Below are positions 24,417 to 32,022 of a stretch of 36,551 nucleotides of DNA, piece by piece. Made by a program: the position numbers and the translations under genes. Source of the DNA: Martinezella calliandrae (GTDB lineage: Bacteria; Pseudomonadota; Alphaproteobacteria; Rhizobiales; Rhizobiaceae). The notes under the pieces are model-generated. The model did not search any database. It saw only the letters and a program-made list of their open reading frames with translations, and had not been told where the DNA came from. Where the stretch lies: assembly GCF_030272695.1 (NCBI RefSeq), contig NZ_JARFYN010000064.1:1-36551 (forward strand). The letters are read 5' to 3'. Numbering within the stretch: the stretch's first letter is position 1; each line of letters begins with the position of its first letter.

Positions 24417-26537
24417 TTAAAGCGACACGGCGTTCCCGCGGTTGATCTTCAGGCTTTGGAAGAGATCGCTGTCGCTCGCCTTGACATTGACTGGCTGTTC
24501 CTTGCTCGTGACGATCACGTCGAGCCGGCCGTTCGGCTGTGGCTTGGCGGCCTCGGGCGGCTTTATGGCTCCAGACGCTTTGGCGGTAGACCTGCGCTCT
24601 GGCACATCCTGCTTGAAATCCGGCAGCCCGCGCAGGAAACCGAGCCGCTGTGATATCGCCTTGTTCGGATTGCCAGGAAGCTCGTACTTACGAACGAGCG
24701 TGTCCACCATACTCTCCGCAGAAGAGTCACTATTCAGCTTCTCCCACACGCCCGAATAGTACTTTTTCGTTTCCCACAAAAAAGCCTTGACCTGATCCGT
24801 CACGCTCATCTGCTGCGGGAACTTGCCGAACTGGTTCTTGATGCGCTGCGATCTAACGTCATCCCACTGCACGATGCCGTGGGCATAGTGCGTACCGTCC
24901 CAATGCACATTACCCGGATCGCTTAATGCCTCGCCGCTCATGTTGGCAACCGATGCCCGTGCGGCTTCACGACTTAGGCCGCCTGCGATCAGTGCGGCAT
25001 ATGCCTCTTGCTGGTTCTTGGAAAGGTTGCCCTTCGCGTGAACCGCCCGGATACTCTCTGCACTTATCTCGCCACCGGTACCGCCGCCGCCGAACACTGC
25101 TCGGCCGCCGCCATAAGACACATTCTGGAATCCCTCGCCACCACCAATACCGGGCGCAGCTCCACCACCCAGATAGCTCTGTGTGAAGGCGATCATGCCA
25201 AGCTCGACGCCTTTTGTTAAGACGGCGATTGCGGCGCTGTTCCGCGCCGCGGAGGCGCCAACGAAAGCCGACTGCATACCGGGATGGTAGGCGATGGGCT
25301 TGGCCATGCCGCCGTAGCCGTGCGCCTCTGGGTGATCCTGCGGAGGCGGAAGGACCTTGTCATCTTTGGACGTCGTATTCTTCGGCGCGACGTAGGAAAA
25401 CGGATTGGGGACCGCCTCCAAGAATTTGTCGAGCGTTCCGCCCTTCTCAATCAAAAGGCCGCTTTTGCTCTGGTAGTATTGCCCTGGCTTTGCGGACTCG
25501 CTGTCTTTGGCTCTATCTTCCGGCTTCGGCGGATTTATAGCTTTCCAGTTTGTGAGGCTCTCGACCCACTCAACGCCATCCTTGAGGTTTTTAAAGACCG
25601 TCTGAACATCCGAACCGACGCCCTTCCAGTCGACCTGCCTCACATCCTCGCTGACATCATGGAAGAACTCCTTGACGTCAGCGACGTGAGCATCGGAAAA
25701 TTCTTTGAAGGCATCTGCGGCGGCAATTATTTGCGGCGCGAGCTCGCCGCCTACTGAATTTTTCAGGTTCTCAAAATCGGCACTTAGATGCGAAATTGCA
25801 TCCTGAAATGCTTGCGCATTTTTTGTTTCGTTTTCGGAGAAAACTTGGACGTTCTCCCGAGCTTCAGCGCGCCGCCTGTTTAGCTCACCTATCCCGTTTG
25901 CGCCAAACTCCGCGAAGTCAGGATTGTTGAAAAACAGCTGCCCCAGAACGCGCCGCGACTGCGCGTCCTTCTGCTTCGCGATATAGCCCAACTCCTTCTC
26001 GAAGACTTCGTCGTTAGACTTGGTATTCGCGAGGTCTTCGGCAATGGCTTTCCCGCCACCACGAAGGCCGGCAATGGCACCGTAATTGCCTTGGCGCAGC
26101 CGCATAGCGTCGGCGTTCTGCGCTGAAAAAGACATGCCGGAGGCGATGGAGTCGGGATCAATCGCGAGACCGGACGCGACCTGTTGGAGTTCTTTGAGCT
26201 TCGCAACAGACATGCCAGTCTCGTGAGAAAACTTCCTCATGCGCACGGCATTGTCGGCGAACGACCGTACCGAGGCACCAACGGCGGCAAGCGCGCCGGC
26301 CGCCGAAAGTGCTCCGGCACCAATGGCGCCGAAACCAAGGCCGGACGTCAAGCCACCGACGCCATTGGTGACGGCCTTACCGACGCCCTCCGCCTCCTTG
26401 CGAAGGCTTTCCATCTGTTTGCCGACCTGCTTCAGACCGTCGGGGACTTTCACGTCCTTCAGTCGGCTCACAAGGTCCTTCAGCGGCTTGCTGAACTTGT
26501 CGACAACAGAGGCTTCAAGTACCAAAGGCTCAGTCAT
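24417..26537 (-). CDS. phage tail tape-measure protein with C-terminal tail lysozyme domain
   Basis: 706 residues from MTEPLVLEASVVDKFSKPLK. A helical N-terminus and a Gly/Ala hydrophobic stretch (GLGFGAIGAGALSAAGALAA) are typical of tape-measure proteins. The long middle is helical (SHETGMSVAKLKELQQVASG). From about residue 490 a phage-tail-lysozyme fold follows, with LIAGGLSREAARASVANMSG, the acidic GEALSDPG, HGIVQWDD and FLWETKKYYSGVWEKL. It would span the tail tube and thin peptidoglycan during entry. The start at 26537 with GGAGCG ahead is preferred over 26603. It is the last gene of the minus-strand operon. At 706 residues it implies a short contractile-type tail. Confidence 0.82.
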   Translation of the reverse strand: MTEPLVLEASVVDKFSKPLKDLVSRLKDVKVPDGLKQVGKQMESLRKEAEGVGKAVTNGVGGLTSGLGFGAIGAGALSAAGALAAVGASVRSFADNAVRMRKFSHETGMSVAKLKELQQVASGLAIDPDSIASGMSFSAQNADAMRLRQGNYGAIAGLRGGGKAIAEDLANTKSNDEVFEKELGYIAKQKDAQSRRVLGQLFFNNPDFAEFGANGIGELNRRRAEARENVQVFSENETKNAQAFQDAISHLSADFENLKNSVGGELAPQIIAAADAFKEFSDAHVADVKEFFHDVSEDVRQVDWKGVGSDVQTVFKNLKDGVEWVESLTNWKAINPPKPEDRAKDSESAKPGQYYQSKSGLLIEKGGTLDKFLEAVPNPFSYVAPKNTTSKDDKVLPPPQDHPEAHGYGGMAKPIAYHPGMQSAFVGASAARNSAAIAVLTKGVELGMIAFTQSYLGGGAAPGIGGGEGFQNVSYGGGRAVFGGGGTGGEISAESIRAVHAKGNLSKNQQEAYAALIAGGLSREAARASVANMSGEALSDPGNVHWDGTHYAHGIVQWDDVRSQRIKNQFGKFPQQMSVTDQVKAFLWETKKYYSGVWEKLNSDSSAESMVDTLVRKYELPGNPNKAISQRLGFLRGLPDFKQDVPERRSTAKASGAIKPPEAAKPQPNGRLDVIVTSKEQPVNVKASDSDLFQSLKINRGNAVSL

Positions 26538-26659
26538 CGCGGGTACGCTCCAAATATTGGGCGAGGGCGGCCATGCGGCCGCCTGGGATTGGTTGTCTGC
26601 CACAGATGGCGGACGTTATGCGTGCTTGTGCAATTGTCATGAATATCTCGCGTCGTGCA

Positions 26660-27808
26660 TTAGATGTGGCCCGCAAGGCCTCCCGGTCCCGTCACTATCG
26701 GCGCGCCGGGAGTGATGACCGTCGATGTTGCCTTTTGAGCGTCGGTCTGCTCTGGGGCCGCGCCCTGGACACCGAACGGTGACGTCAACCACTTCTGGGC
26801 GATAAGCGTGGTGCGCGTTCCGGCTTGGTCCTGGGTGAAGGTCACTTCGGCGATCTGCAAGTCGGAAGTCTTCAGTAGTAGCATCGGGGAATCGATCGAG
26901 ATCTGGTCGAACACCTCTGGCAGATTGCCGGATGACAAAAGCCAGCCTTGATAAACGATACGAACGGTGACCTGCTGGCTCAGAGAAAGCAGTTGGCAAT
27001 ATCCGGCCGCCTGTTTTAGATCGTCTCTATCGGCTGGGATGTCTGCCTGCGTCCGCTTGTACGTTGTGAAGTTGGAGCCGCTCGAATCCGCCTTACCGGA
27101 AAAGGCACCGCGGTTCTTAGCGGGCGTGCTATTGTCGTCACCGCGCTGCTGGCCAGTTACCTCGACGGTGGTGTCGGGTGCGTTCTGTGCAAGGCAGCTG
27201 GCGGACAGGATATTTCTTCCCTCGACGAATTCGGCCGCCGGCTTTTTGTCGGCATTGCCCTGCGCGACCAGACCACCGTTTTTGTCATCGCGAAGCCAAA
27301 CGCCCCGATACTTCGACAGCCTGGACAGTAGGCTGAAAGGGGTCTCGTCCGGCTCGATGTTGACGTACTTAAATGGCTTTTCCCATCCCGCCGGGGGGTT
27401 CAGGGCCTTCAACACCACACCGACCGGCGCCAGCACCTTGTTGGCAATGGCCTGGAAGCTGTAATTCTTGAACTCGCCGTCCTTAAGCGGGATCGACTGT
27501 CTGACAGCCTTCTGCACTTGCGATGCAAAAGTCACCCGCACCGAATGGTTATTGGCGTCATAGGCCACCTGGCGCTCGTGGATATGGCCTGAGGCAAACA
27601 ACTGTCCGGCAAGCTTCACCGTAGCGGAGTCGCCTGGCTTGATCTGCAGAGACTGCCCGACCGCGCCGTTGGTGCCAACCTTCTCTGTCACGCTCAAGGT
27701 GACCATGCGCACGACAGGGTTACTGCTCGCTGTCGCTGTTACCGAGTCCCAATCACGGAAGACTTTCCCGTTGATCGTGACTTCGCACGTCTCTTCAATT
27801 TTGGGCAA
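26660..27808 (-). CDS. baseplate hub protein (Mu gpP / P2 gpD type)
   Basis: About 382 residues. It reads CEVTINGKVFRDWDSVTATA at the start, then LSVTEKVG, DSATVKLAGQLFASGHIHER and YDANNHSVRVTFASQVQKA. ETPFSLLSRLSKYRGVWLRD and the C-terminal SLSQQVTVRIVYQGWLLSSG, then LPEVFDQISIDSPML, complete the hub fold of Mu-like baseplates (tail hub under the spike). A TTG at 27808 preceded by GGAG is the likely start. An ATG at 27868 has no ribosome site and adds an odd 20-residue leader. It lies 120 bases before the tape-measure gene, the reverse of the usual Mu order, with the genes between missing. Confidence 0.8.
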   Translation of the reverse strand: MPKIEETCEVTINGKVFRDWDSVTATASSNPVVRMVTLSVTEKVGTNGAVGQSLQIKPGDSATVKLAGQLFASGHIHERQVAYDANNHSVRVTFASQVQKAVRQSIPLKDGEFKNYSFQAIANKVLAPVGVVLKALNPPAGWEKPFKYVNIEPDETPFSLLSRLSKYRGVWLRDDKNGGLVAQGNADKKPAAEFVEGRNILSASCLAQNAPDTTVEVTGQQRGDDNSTPAKNRGAFSGKADSSGSNFTTYKRTQADIPADRDDLKQAAGYCQLLSLSQQVTVRIVYQGWLLSSGNLPEVFDQISIDSPMLLLKTSDLQIAEVTFTQDQAGTRTTLIAQKWLTSPFGVQGAAPEQTDAQKATSTVITPGAPIVTGPGGLAGHI

Positions 27809-27898
27809 ATTAATACTCCATAGCCGCCCTATCCGACGTGAAGGCCGGATGAGCGGGGCTGTTTTCATTGATTGGTTGGTGGGTGCCGGCGGCCCGAT

Positions 27899-28111
27899 TT
27901 AGGCGGCCGAGGGTGCCGGCTTGCGGATCAGATCGGCTTTATCGAGATAGAAGCTGCCATCCTTGGAACGGATCTCGACGATGTATTTCGGCTCATCGCC
28001 GCCGGCATCGATGCCGACCACGCGACAGGGTTGCCACTCTTCGAAAGTCTTGCCGCTACGGCTGACTACCGTGTGGCGGTTGGCGGTGTATGGGGTGGGG
28101 ATTGCAAACAT
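27899..28111 (-). CDS. small hypothetical protein
   Basis: 70 residues, mostly beta: FAIPTPYTANRHTVVSRSGK, then WQPCRVVGIDAG and YIVEIRSKDGSFYLDKADLI. This looks like a small barrel (KOW/SH3-like) that could bind nucleic acid or cap a tail part. It lies between the repeat cluster and the hub gene. No family recognised. Confidence 0.6.
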   Translation of the reverse strand: MFAIPTPYTANRHTVVSRSGKTFEEWQPCRVVGIDAGGDEPKYIVEIRSKDGSFYLDKADLIRKPAPSAA

Positions 28112-28173
28112 GGATCATCTTCTTTCTTCTCCTCGAAAGTGTTGCGATAAGCGGTGGGTAGGGAGCGGCCGGA

Positions 28174-28288
28174 TTCCACCGGCCAGCGGTGCTTCCACCG
28201 CATGGGGGGTATAAGGGGGGTGGTGGCTACCCCCGGTGGAAGGCGGTGGAAGGTCGCTGGAAGTGCGGTGGAAGGGTCGGTGGAAATA
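28174..28288. repeat. cluster of GGTGGAAG repeats (iteron-like)
   Basis: Five direct units in a row, GGTGGAAG (28235), GGTGGAAG (28245), GCTGGAAG (28256), GGTGGAAG (28267), GGTGGAAA (28279), at a 10-12 base period, so on one face of the helix. Two inverted copies TTCCACC lie just left (28174 and 28193). No gene covers it. It directly follows the RepA-like ATPase gene. Iterons that bind an initiator look like this, though plain decay of a repeat-coded protein end is possible. Confidence 0.6.
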
Positions 28289-28305
28289 CCGGAAAGGTTC
28301 GGCGT

Positions 28306-29622
28306 TCAGCCCCTGGGGCCGAAATCTTCGGACGCCAGGATCAGTCGCTTTCGTTGTCTGGACGGTGGTCCCTCCATGACAATCCGAACATCGCCTGAAT
28401 CAATGAGGCGCTGCATGGCATCTGCGAGTGCCTTCTTCGACATGCCCTCGGCGGCAGGGTGCTTCGCCATCTTCGCGGGTGCGTAGCTGGTGCCAGTGAC
28501 GTCGCTGACGTTCTGGCCAGTGCGGTTGAACAGGGACAGTACATCCTTGAACACTCGTTCGGCCTTTGCCGCCAGAAGCTGTGATCCCAGTTGAGGCTTC
28601 CCATCGTCGAGAACGAACGCACCATCCTTCCAGCGCAGCCGAATTTCACCGCCGGTCGTGCCGTAGTTTGCCTTCATCGTCTTCAGGATACGCAAGTCCG
28701 GATCTGCATCTTTGGCTTCCGGCCGAGTAAGGTAGAGCCGAGATCTGACGGAGTTGTTCCATGCGGTCGAGCCGGACGAGCCGGTGCCCGTTTGGATACC
28801 CTGCACAGAGGGATGGGCCAGCAAGATGACAGCGCAATCGACGCCTATAGCAAGTTGGCGAAGCATGCCGATGAACTGTCGTACCTGGCCACGCTTGATC
28901 TCGTCACCGCCGAAAAGATCCGCAGCTGTGTCAAACACAATTAGGCTCGGCTTCCAGTCGCAGGTGAAGTCGACAATGTCTCGCATGAGCGGCGTGGCCA
29001 GCATCTTGCCCGATTTATCGGGCATCGCCAAAAGCGCGTCTCGGTCAGCGAGGGGCAGTAGGCGAAACTCCGCCAGATCGACCAGAGTGCGGCCGTGCGA
29101 CTTCGCGATGTCCAGCAGACGACGGTGAAACTCTTCAGCTTCATCCTCGGCGCCGACATAAAGTGTGCGACCTGCGCAAGGCTTCATTTGCAATGTGTCG
29201 ACTGCCATAGCGCCAGCGGCAGCGAGTTGAAGCGTCAATAGCGATTTACCCACGCCGCCGTCGCCATTCACGATGGTGACTTGGCGCATGGGTATCAAGT
29301 CTTCTACGTACCACTTACGCTCAGGCACCGGCTTGCCGTGCCATTCAGCTGGGTTAATCAAGACAATTGACTGATCTTCCGCTTGTGCCGGCGGAGAGCT
29401 TGGACTGAAGCGCGGTGCCGATGACATCGCAGACTTGTTATCGTTCACCGGCTTCTGCGTAGGCGGCTTCTTGAGGTATTGCTGGCCGATTGTGCGAATT
29501 TCGCCATCATCAAAACTGATCAACGCTCGACCTTCGGAAATCGAGACGATCTTGCCTCCGCCGAACATACCATGGTGCATGCGCTCGCCAGTGGCGAAAC
29601 TAGGCTGCTCGCTGGTTGTCAT
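28306..29622 (-). CDS. RepA-like replicative ATPase with N-terminal Tudor/DUF3553-like domain
   Basis: 438 residues. Walker A is GDGGVGKS (120-127). Walker B is WKPSLIVFDTAADLF (about 224-237) and a sensor-type VDCAVILLAHPS (about 261-272) follows, as in AAA_25/RepA hexameric helicases of RSF1010 type. The C-terminal winged-helix-like tail (MSKKALADAMQRLIDSGDVR) may bind DNA. The first 52 residues read GERMHHGMFGGGKIVSISEG, then RALISFDDGEIRTIGQQYL, a small barrel resembling the Tudor/DUF3553 tail of UvrD/PcrA. A linker with VNDN joins the two. It probably unwinds or loads the element's origin. Its start overlaps the preceding gene by 23 bases. Confidence 0.85.
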   Translation of the reverse strand: MTTSEQPSFATGERMHHGMFGGGKIVSISEGRALISFDDGEIRTIGQQYLKKPPTQKPVNDNKSAMSSAPRFSPSSPPAQAEDQSIVLINPAEWHGKPVPERKWYVEDLIPMRQVTIVNGDGGVGKSLLTLQLAAAGAMAVDTLQMKPCAGRTLYVGAEDEAEEFHRRLLDIAKSHGRTLVDLAEFRLLPLADRDALLAMPDKSGKMLATPLMRDIVDFTCDWKPSLIVFDTAADLFGGDEIKRGQVRQFIGMLRQLAIGVDCAVILLAHPSVQGIQTGTGSSGSTAWNNSVRSRLYLTRPEAKDADPDLRILKTMKANYGTTGGEIRLRWKDGAFVLDDGKPQLGSQLLAAKAERVFKDVLSLFNRTGQNVSDVTGTSYAPAKMAKHPAAEGMSKKALADAMQRLIDSGDVRIVMEGPPSRQRKRLILASEDFGPRG

Positions 29623-29866
29623 CGGCGGTCATTGCCTCGAGTTGGTCGGCTGCCAGTCTTGTAATGCGTGCGGCCAAGGGTGCGGCAAAGGTGGCCACGC
29701 GGCGGTATCCGGACTGCGGCGCAAAGGTCAGTAATCGGCCATCACGCATTCTTAGAAGCCGCAGACCGTAGAGCCTGACTTCGTCTGTTAGCTTGAGATC
29801 GAAGCAAGCGACGGCCCGGTGTCCTCCACTGTGTTCGTCGATGAGCTTGAAATCCAGGATTTCCAT
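29600..29866 (-). CDS. SpoVG-like small protein
   Basis: 88 residues: IVDFKLI-like start (EILDFKLIDEHSGGHRAVAC), FDLKLTDEVRLYGLRLLRMR, DGRLLTFAPQSGYRRVATFA, then a helix. The pattern of two strands, GLRLL and APQSG resembles SpoVG-family nucleic-acid-binding proteins often met in phages. The last codons read TADDNQRAA and overlap the start of the RepA-like gene by 23 bases, so translation is coupled. The end is a degenerate copy of the AANDN word. Confidence 0.68.
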   Translation of the reverse strand: MEILDFKLIDEHSGGHRAVACFDLKLTDEVRLYGLRLLRMRDGRLLTFAPQSGYRRVATFAAPLAARITRLAADQLEAMTADDNQRAA

Positions 29867-29959
29867 TTCGCCCTTTCATAAGTTGGCAGCCCTGCCGACG
29901 ACGCCGGAAGGCTGGATAATGTCACTGATGGGTGAGGTTGGCGTCGCGACGCCTGTCGG

Positions 29960-30400
29960 TTATGCGCCCTCCGTCGCATAAACTGCCGCGGCCCGCTCGA
30001 TGAGGTCCACTGCCAGCGCGCGAAGTGGAATGATGAGGGCAGACGCCGCATTGAACTCAGGATCGTCGACCATTTCGAAATCCCAGACTCCAGGACCGCG
30101 CTTGCGGATGACGAGCATCTGCGCGGCTGGCATTTCTGATGTTGCGGCCTCGGCCAGGGCTCGGACGGACGACATGGCAACCCGCAGGCCCACCCCGAAC
30201 GCGCTCAAGTCGCGGACGAGGGACCAGAAATAGAGGTCGAGGCCCGACAGAAATATCCGGCCGGCGGTCCTGGTGCCGAGGAAATCATCGAAAGGACAAC
30301 GGGCCATCCAAGTGCGGAGCGTGTCTTCAGGCACGCGAAGCAGGTCTGCGGACTCGACGACGCTAAACGCCGCCTGCCGCCAATACGACGGTAACGTCAT
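29960..30400 (-). CDS. HTH (MerR/excisionase-like) protein
   Basis: 146 residues from the ATG at 30400, which follows GGAG with good spacing; the frame opens earlier but that text is poor. The N-terminus (YWRQAAFSVVESADLLRVPE, then DTLRTWMARCPFDDFLG) is a MerR/AlpA-like helix-turn-helix. The rest is helical with SLVRDLSAFGVGLRVAMSSV and ends LALDLIERAAAVYA-like. Such proteins sit in early phage operons as transcription or replication regulators. It lies between the unknown 258-residue gene and the SpoVG-like gene. Confidence 0.72.
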   Translation of the reverse strand: MTLPSYWRQAAFSVVESADLLRVPEDTLRTWMARCPFDDFLGTRTAGRIFLSGLDLYFWSLVRDLSAFGVGLRVAMSSVRALAEAATSEMPAAQMLVIRKRGPGVWDFEMVDDPEFNAASALIIPLRALAVDLIERAAAVYATEGA

Positions 30401-30448
30401 GTGTTCTCCGTGTGATTGCCGAAGGTTTCGGCGGGTAAAAGCGAACGC

Positions 30449-30481
30449 CCCGCGCAGCCATGGGGAGGCGCGCGGGGCGAT
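30449..30481. other. strong GC hairpin in the leader before the HTH gene
   Basis: CGCCCCGCGC pairs with GCGCGGGGCG (10 bp) around a 13-base loop. On the minus strand it lies between the 258-residue gene and the HTH gene. It is followed by TTCGCTTTTACC rather than a clean T run. It may act as an attenuator or mRNA stabiliser. Confidence 0.55.
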
Positions 30482-30606
30482 GATCAACGGTCAGGCGAGG
30501 AGGGGCTGGCTGACCGGATGGGGAGGCGTGAAGCTTGCGAGTTGTCGACGCAAGGCCAGCCTGTTGAAGGCAGGCGTCCTTCAAACTATTGCATTGCATA
30601 GCTTCT

Positions 30607-31383
30607 CTACGCTACGCGATTTGCAACATTGGCATGGTAACTGCTGACCGCAACTTGCTCCTTCGCCCAAGCCATCGCTCTGGTCAGCATCGCCGCGCCT
30701 TTCCGGTCCTGATATCGACCTCGAGCGCCGAACGCTTCGCCGATGCCGGACACATTCTCCCGCGCCATCAGCAACTCGATGACGTAGTCAACATCCGGTG
30801 GCGGCTGGTCGAAGCTTGGATCTTCCGCCTTGAGTGGCGAGCCTTTCGACTTGCCAGGTTTCGGTGTGCCTAGTCCGCTTTCCGCCCCGATGAAGCCGGC
30901 GCCAGGCGCAAGGGCGTCTGCGCAAACCCCGAATGACCGGAAGTCGTCTGATAGTTCATCGACATCATTCTGCGGCCGGAGCTCGTACCGGGTGTGCCTG
31001 TTGCCCGTTCGTGCCGTTTGCGGTTCAGCGTCACCAAGGCGTGGTAGCACTGCTGGAAGATTCAGGTGCGCACCTAGGTTTGACTTCGCCCTCTGCTTGC
31101 CGCGGGCGGTGCCGTTCCTGCGCGTGTCGAGCCCTCCCTGCGACCGCTCGTTGTCGTTGGCGGCAACAACAGAATCCGGTAGCCGTTGGCGCGCTATAAG
31201 CCAGAGGCAGGCAGCGCCATATTTGTCCTGCTTTGCTGCCCAATTGAATGCGGGACGCCCACCTCGATAAACCGGTGACCTGTCCTTTGGTGGCGTGTTG
31301 TCATTGGCAGCCAGGAACTTCGTCGCCAGGCGCTCGGCAGCGTTTCGCGAAGATGCTGTGCGTAGGTTCGTCGGCAGGTTCAC
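30607..31383 (-). CDS. hypothetical protein with two AANDN words
   Basis: 258 residues from a GTG (MNLPTNLRTASSRNAAERLA). The N-terminal half is low-complexity and probably disordered, with LAANDNTPPKD and VAANDNERSQGG. A helix AAKQDKYGAACLWLIARQRL lies between. The C-terminal third is an ordered helical domain: PPPDVDYVIELLMARENVSG, then AFGARGRYQDRKGAAMLTRA. It is the first large gene of the operon, coupled to a 20-residue leader by a GTGA overlap. No family is recognised. The position suggests a replication or early-regulation role, but that is inference. Confidence 0.7.
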   Translation of the reverse strand: MNLPTNLRTASSRNAAERLATKFLAANDNTPPKDRSPVYRGGRPAFNWAAKQDKYGAACLWLIARQRLPDSVVAANDNERSQGGLDTRRNGTARGKQRAKSNLGAHLNLPAVLPRLGDAEPQTARTGNRHTRYELRPQNDVDELSDDFRSFGVCADALAPGAGFIGAESGLGTPKPGKSKGSPLKAEDPSFDQPPPDVDYVIELLMARENVSGIGEAFGARGRYQDRKGAAMLTRAMAWAKEQVAVSSYHANVANRVA

Positions 31384-31442
31384 ACGGTCCTCCTACGCGG
31401 CAAGTTATCGTTCGCGGCGACGAGCCGCGTTGATGATGACAT
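31380..31442 (-). CDS. 20-residue leader peptide with AANDN word
   Basis: ATG at 31442 with AGGA 8 bases ahead. Reads MSSSTRLVAANDNLPRRRTV and stops with TGA that overlaps the GTG start of the next gene (GTGA). This arrangement is typical for translational coupling or a regulatory leader. It is the first frame downstream of the strong promoter. Too short for function by similarity. Confidence 0.5.
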   Translation of the reverse strand: MSSSTRLVAANDNLPRRRTV

Positions 31443-31494
31443 GGGGTCGTTCCTAAGGTGAGGTGTCCCAGGCAGCTTTGCGCGGCTCTTCGTG

Positions 31495-31536
31495 AATTTA
31501 TCAACTAAATGTAGATAAATTTGACAAATTTGTCAA
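31495..31536 (-). promoter_or_regulatory. leftward promoter with nested operator palindromes
   Basis: On the minus strand TTGACA (31536-31531), a 17-base spacer and TACATT (31513-31508) form a near-consensus sigma-70 promoter aimed at the phage-like operon. The perfect palindrome TTGACAAATTTGTCAA (31521-31536) covers the -35. A second inverted repeat AATTTATC / GATAAATT (31495-31502 and 31514-31521) brackets the -10. A repressor bound to either would shut the operon. Confidence 0.7.
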
Positions 31537-31542
31537 GATTTC

Positions 31543-31846
31543 GCTAGATATTGGTGGCGCTGCGTCACGCGCGCGCAAGAAATTTCCATATTAGCGCGAT
31601 CGTTCTGCTGGCCCGCCGGTACTCTATTAACGTGCTGCGAAGATCGAAGTGCCCCGCCAGCACAACTTTTTCGATGGAATATATTGAACGGGAAGGTTGT
31701 CATACCCACATCCCATTTCAACACGAGACAGCCGCGCGCTTGAGGGGGCCACCAGGGCTGTTGCTAAACAGGAAATTCCCTCAATAAAGTCTGGCAGGCG
31801 ATACGCGGTTCACCAAGGACTTCGCCAAAAGAGATAGGAGTTGCGT
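31543..31846. other. gene-free leader before the small peptide gene
   Basis: No supported gene; frames here are short and unnatural. A weak rightward promoter (TTGACA at 31521, TAGATA at 31545) could start a long leader for the 35-residue gene. Confidence 0.35.
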
Positions 31847-31954
31847 ATGAACGCTTCTTTGGTTCTCGAAGCCAGTCAGTCGACGAAGTCGTTTCGATTG
31901 AAGCTTGATCTCAAGATCAGCCTGGCTTTGATCCTCGCCTTCCTCGGTCTGTAA
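31847..31954 (+). CDS. 35-residue hydrophobic peptide
   Basis: ATG with AGGAG 7 bases ahead. A polar, basic N-terminus (MNASLVLEASQSTKSFRLKL) is followed by a single short hydrophobic helix (DLKISLALILAFLGL) that ends at the stop. Eight bases later comes a clean terminator, so this is a self-contained one-gene transcript. Size and layout recall small membrane peptides, including type I toxins, but no antisense RNA is evident. Real by signals; function unknown. Confidence 0.65.
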   Translation: MNASLVLEASQSTKSFRLKLDLKISLALILAFLGL

Positions 31955-31962
31955 TAAAGAAG

Positions 31963-31989
31963 CCCTCTCGCGAAAGCGGGAGGGTTTTT
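31963..31989 (+). terminator. rho-independent terminator of the peptide gene
   Basis: CCCTCTCGC, loop GAAA, GCGGGAGGG, TTTTT. The 9-bp stem has one G-T pair and a GNRA-type loop. Confidence 0.88.
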
Positions 31990-32022
31990 CTCATCTGCCA
32001 GTTTGTCTTCAGGGGGAGTCGT

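Noticed and set aside
28174..28288. CRISPR array reading of the GGTGGAAG cluster
   Set aside because: Units are 8 bases with 2-4 base gaps. There are no spacers of CRISPR length and no cas genes in the window.
30363..30599. 78-codon minus frame in the hairpin region
   Set aside because: Pro/Arg-rich text over the HTH gene leader, with the 10-bp hairpin inside; no ribosome site.
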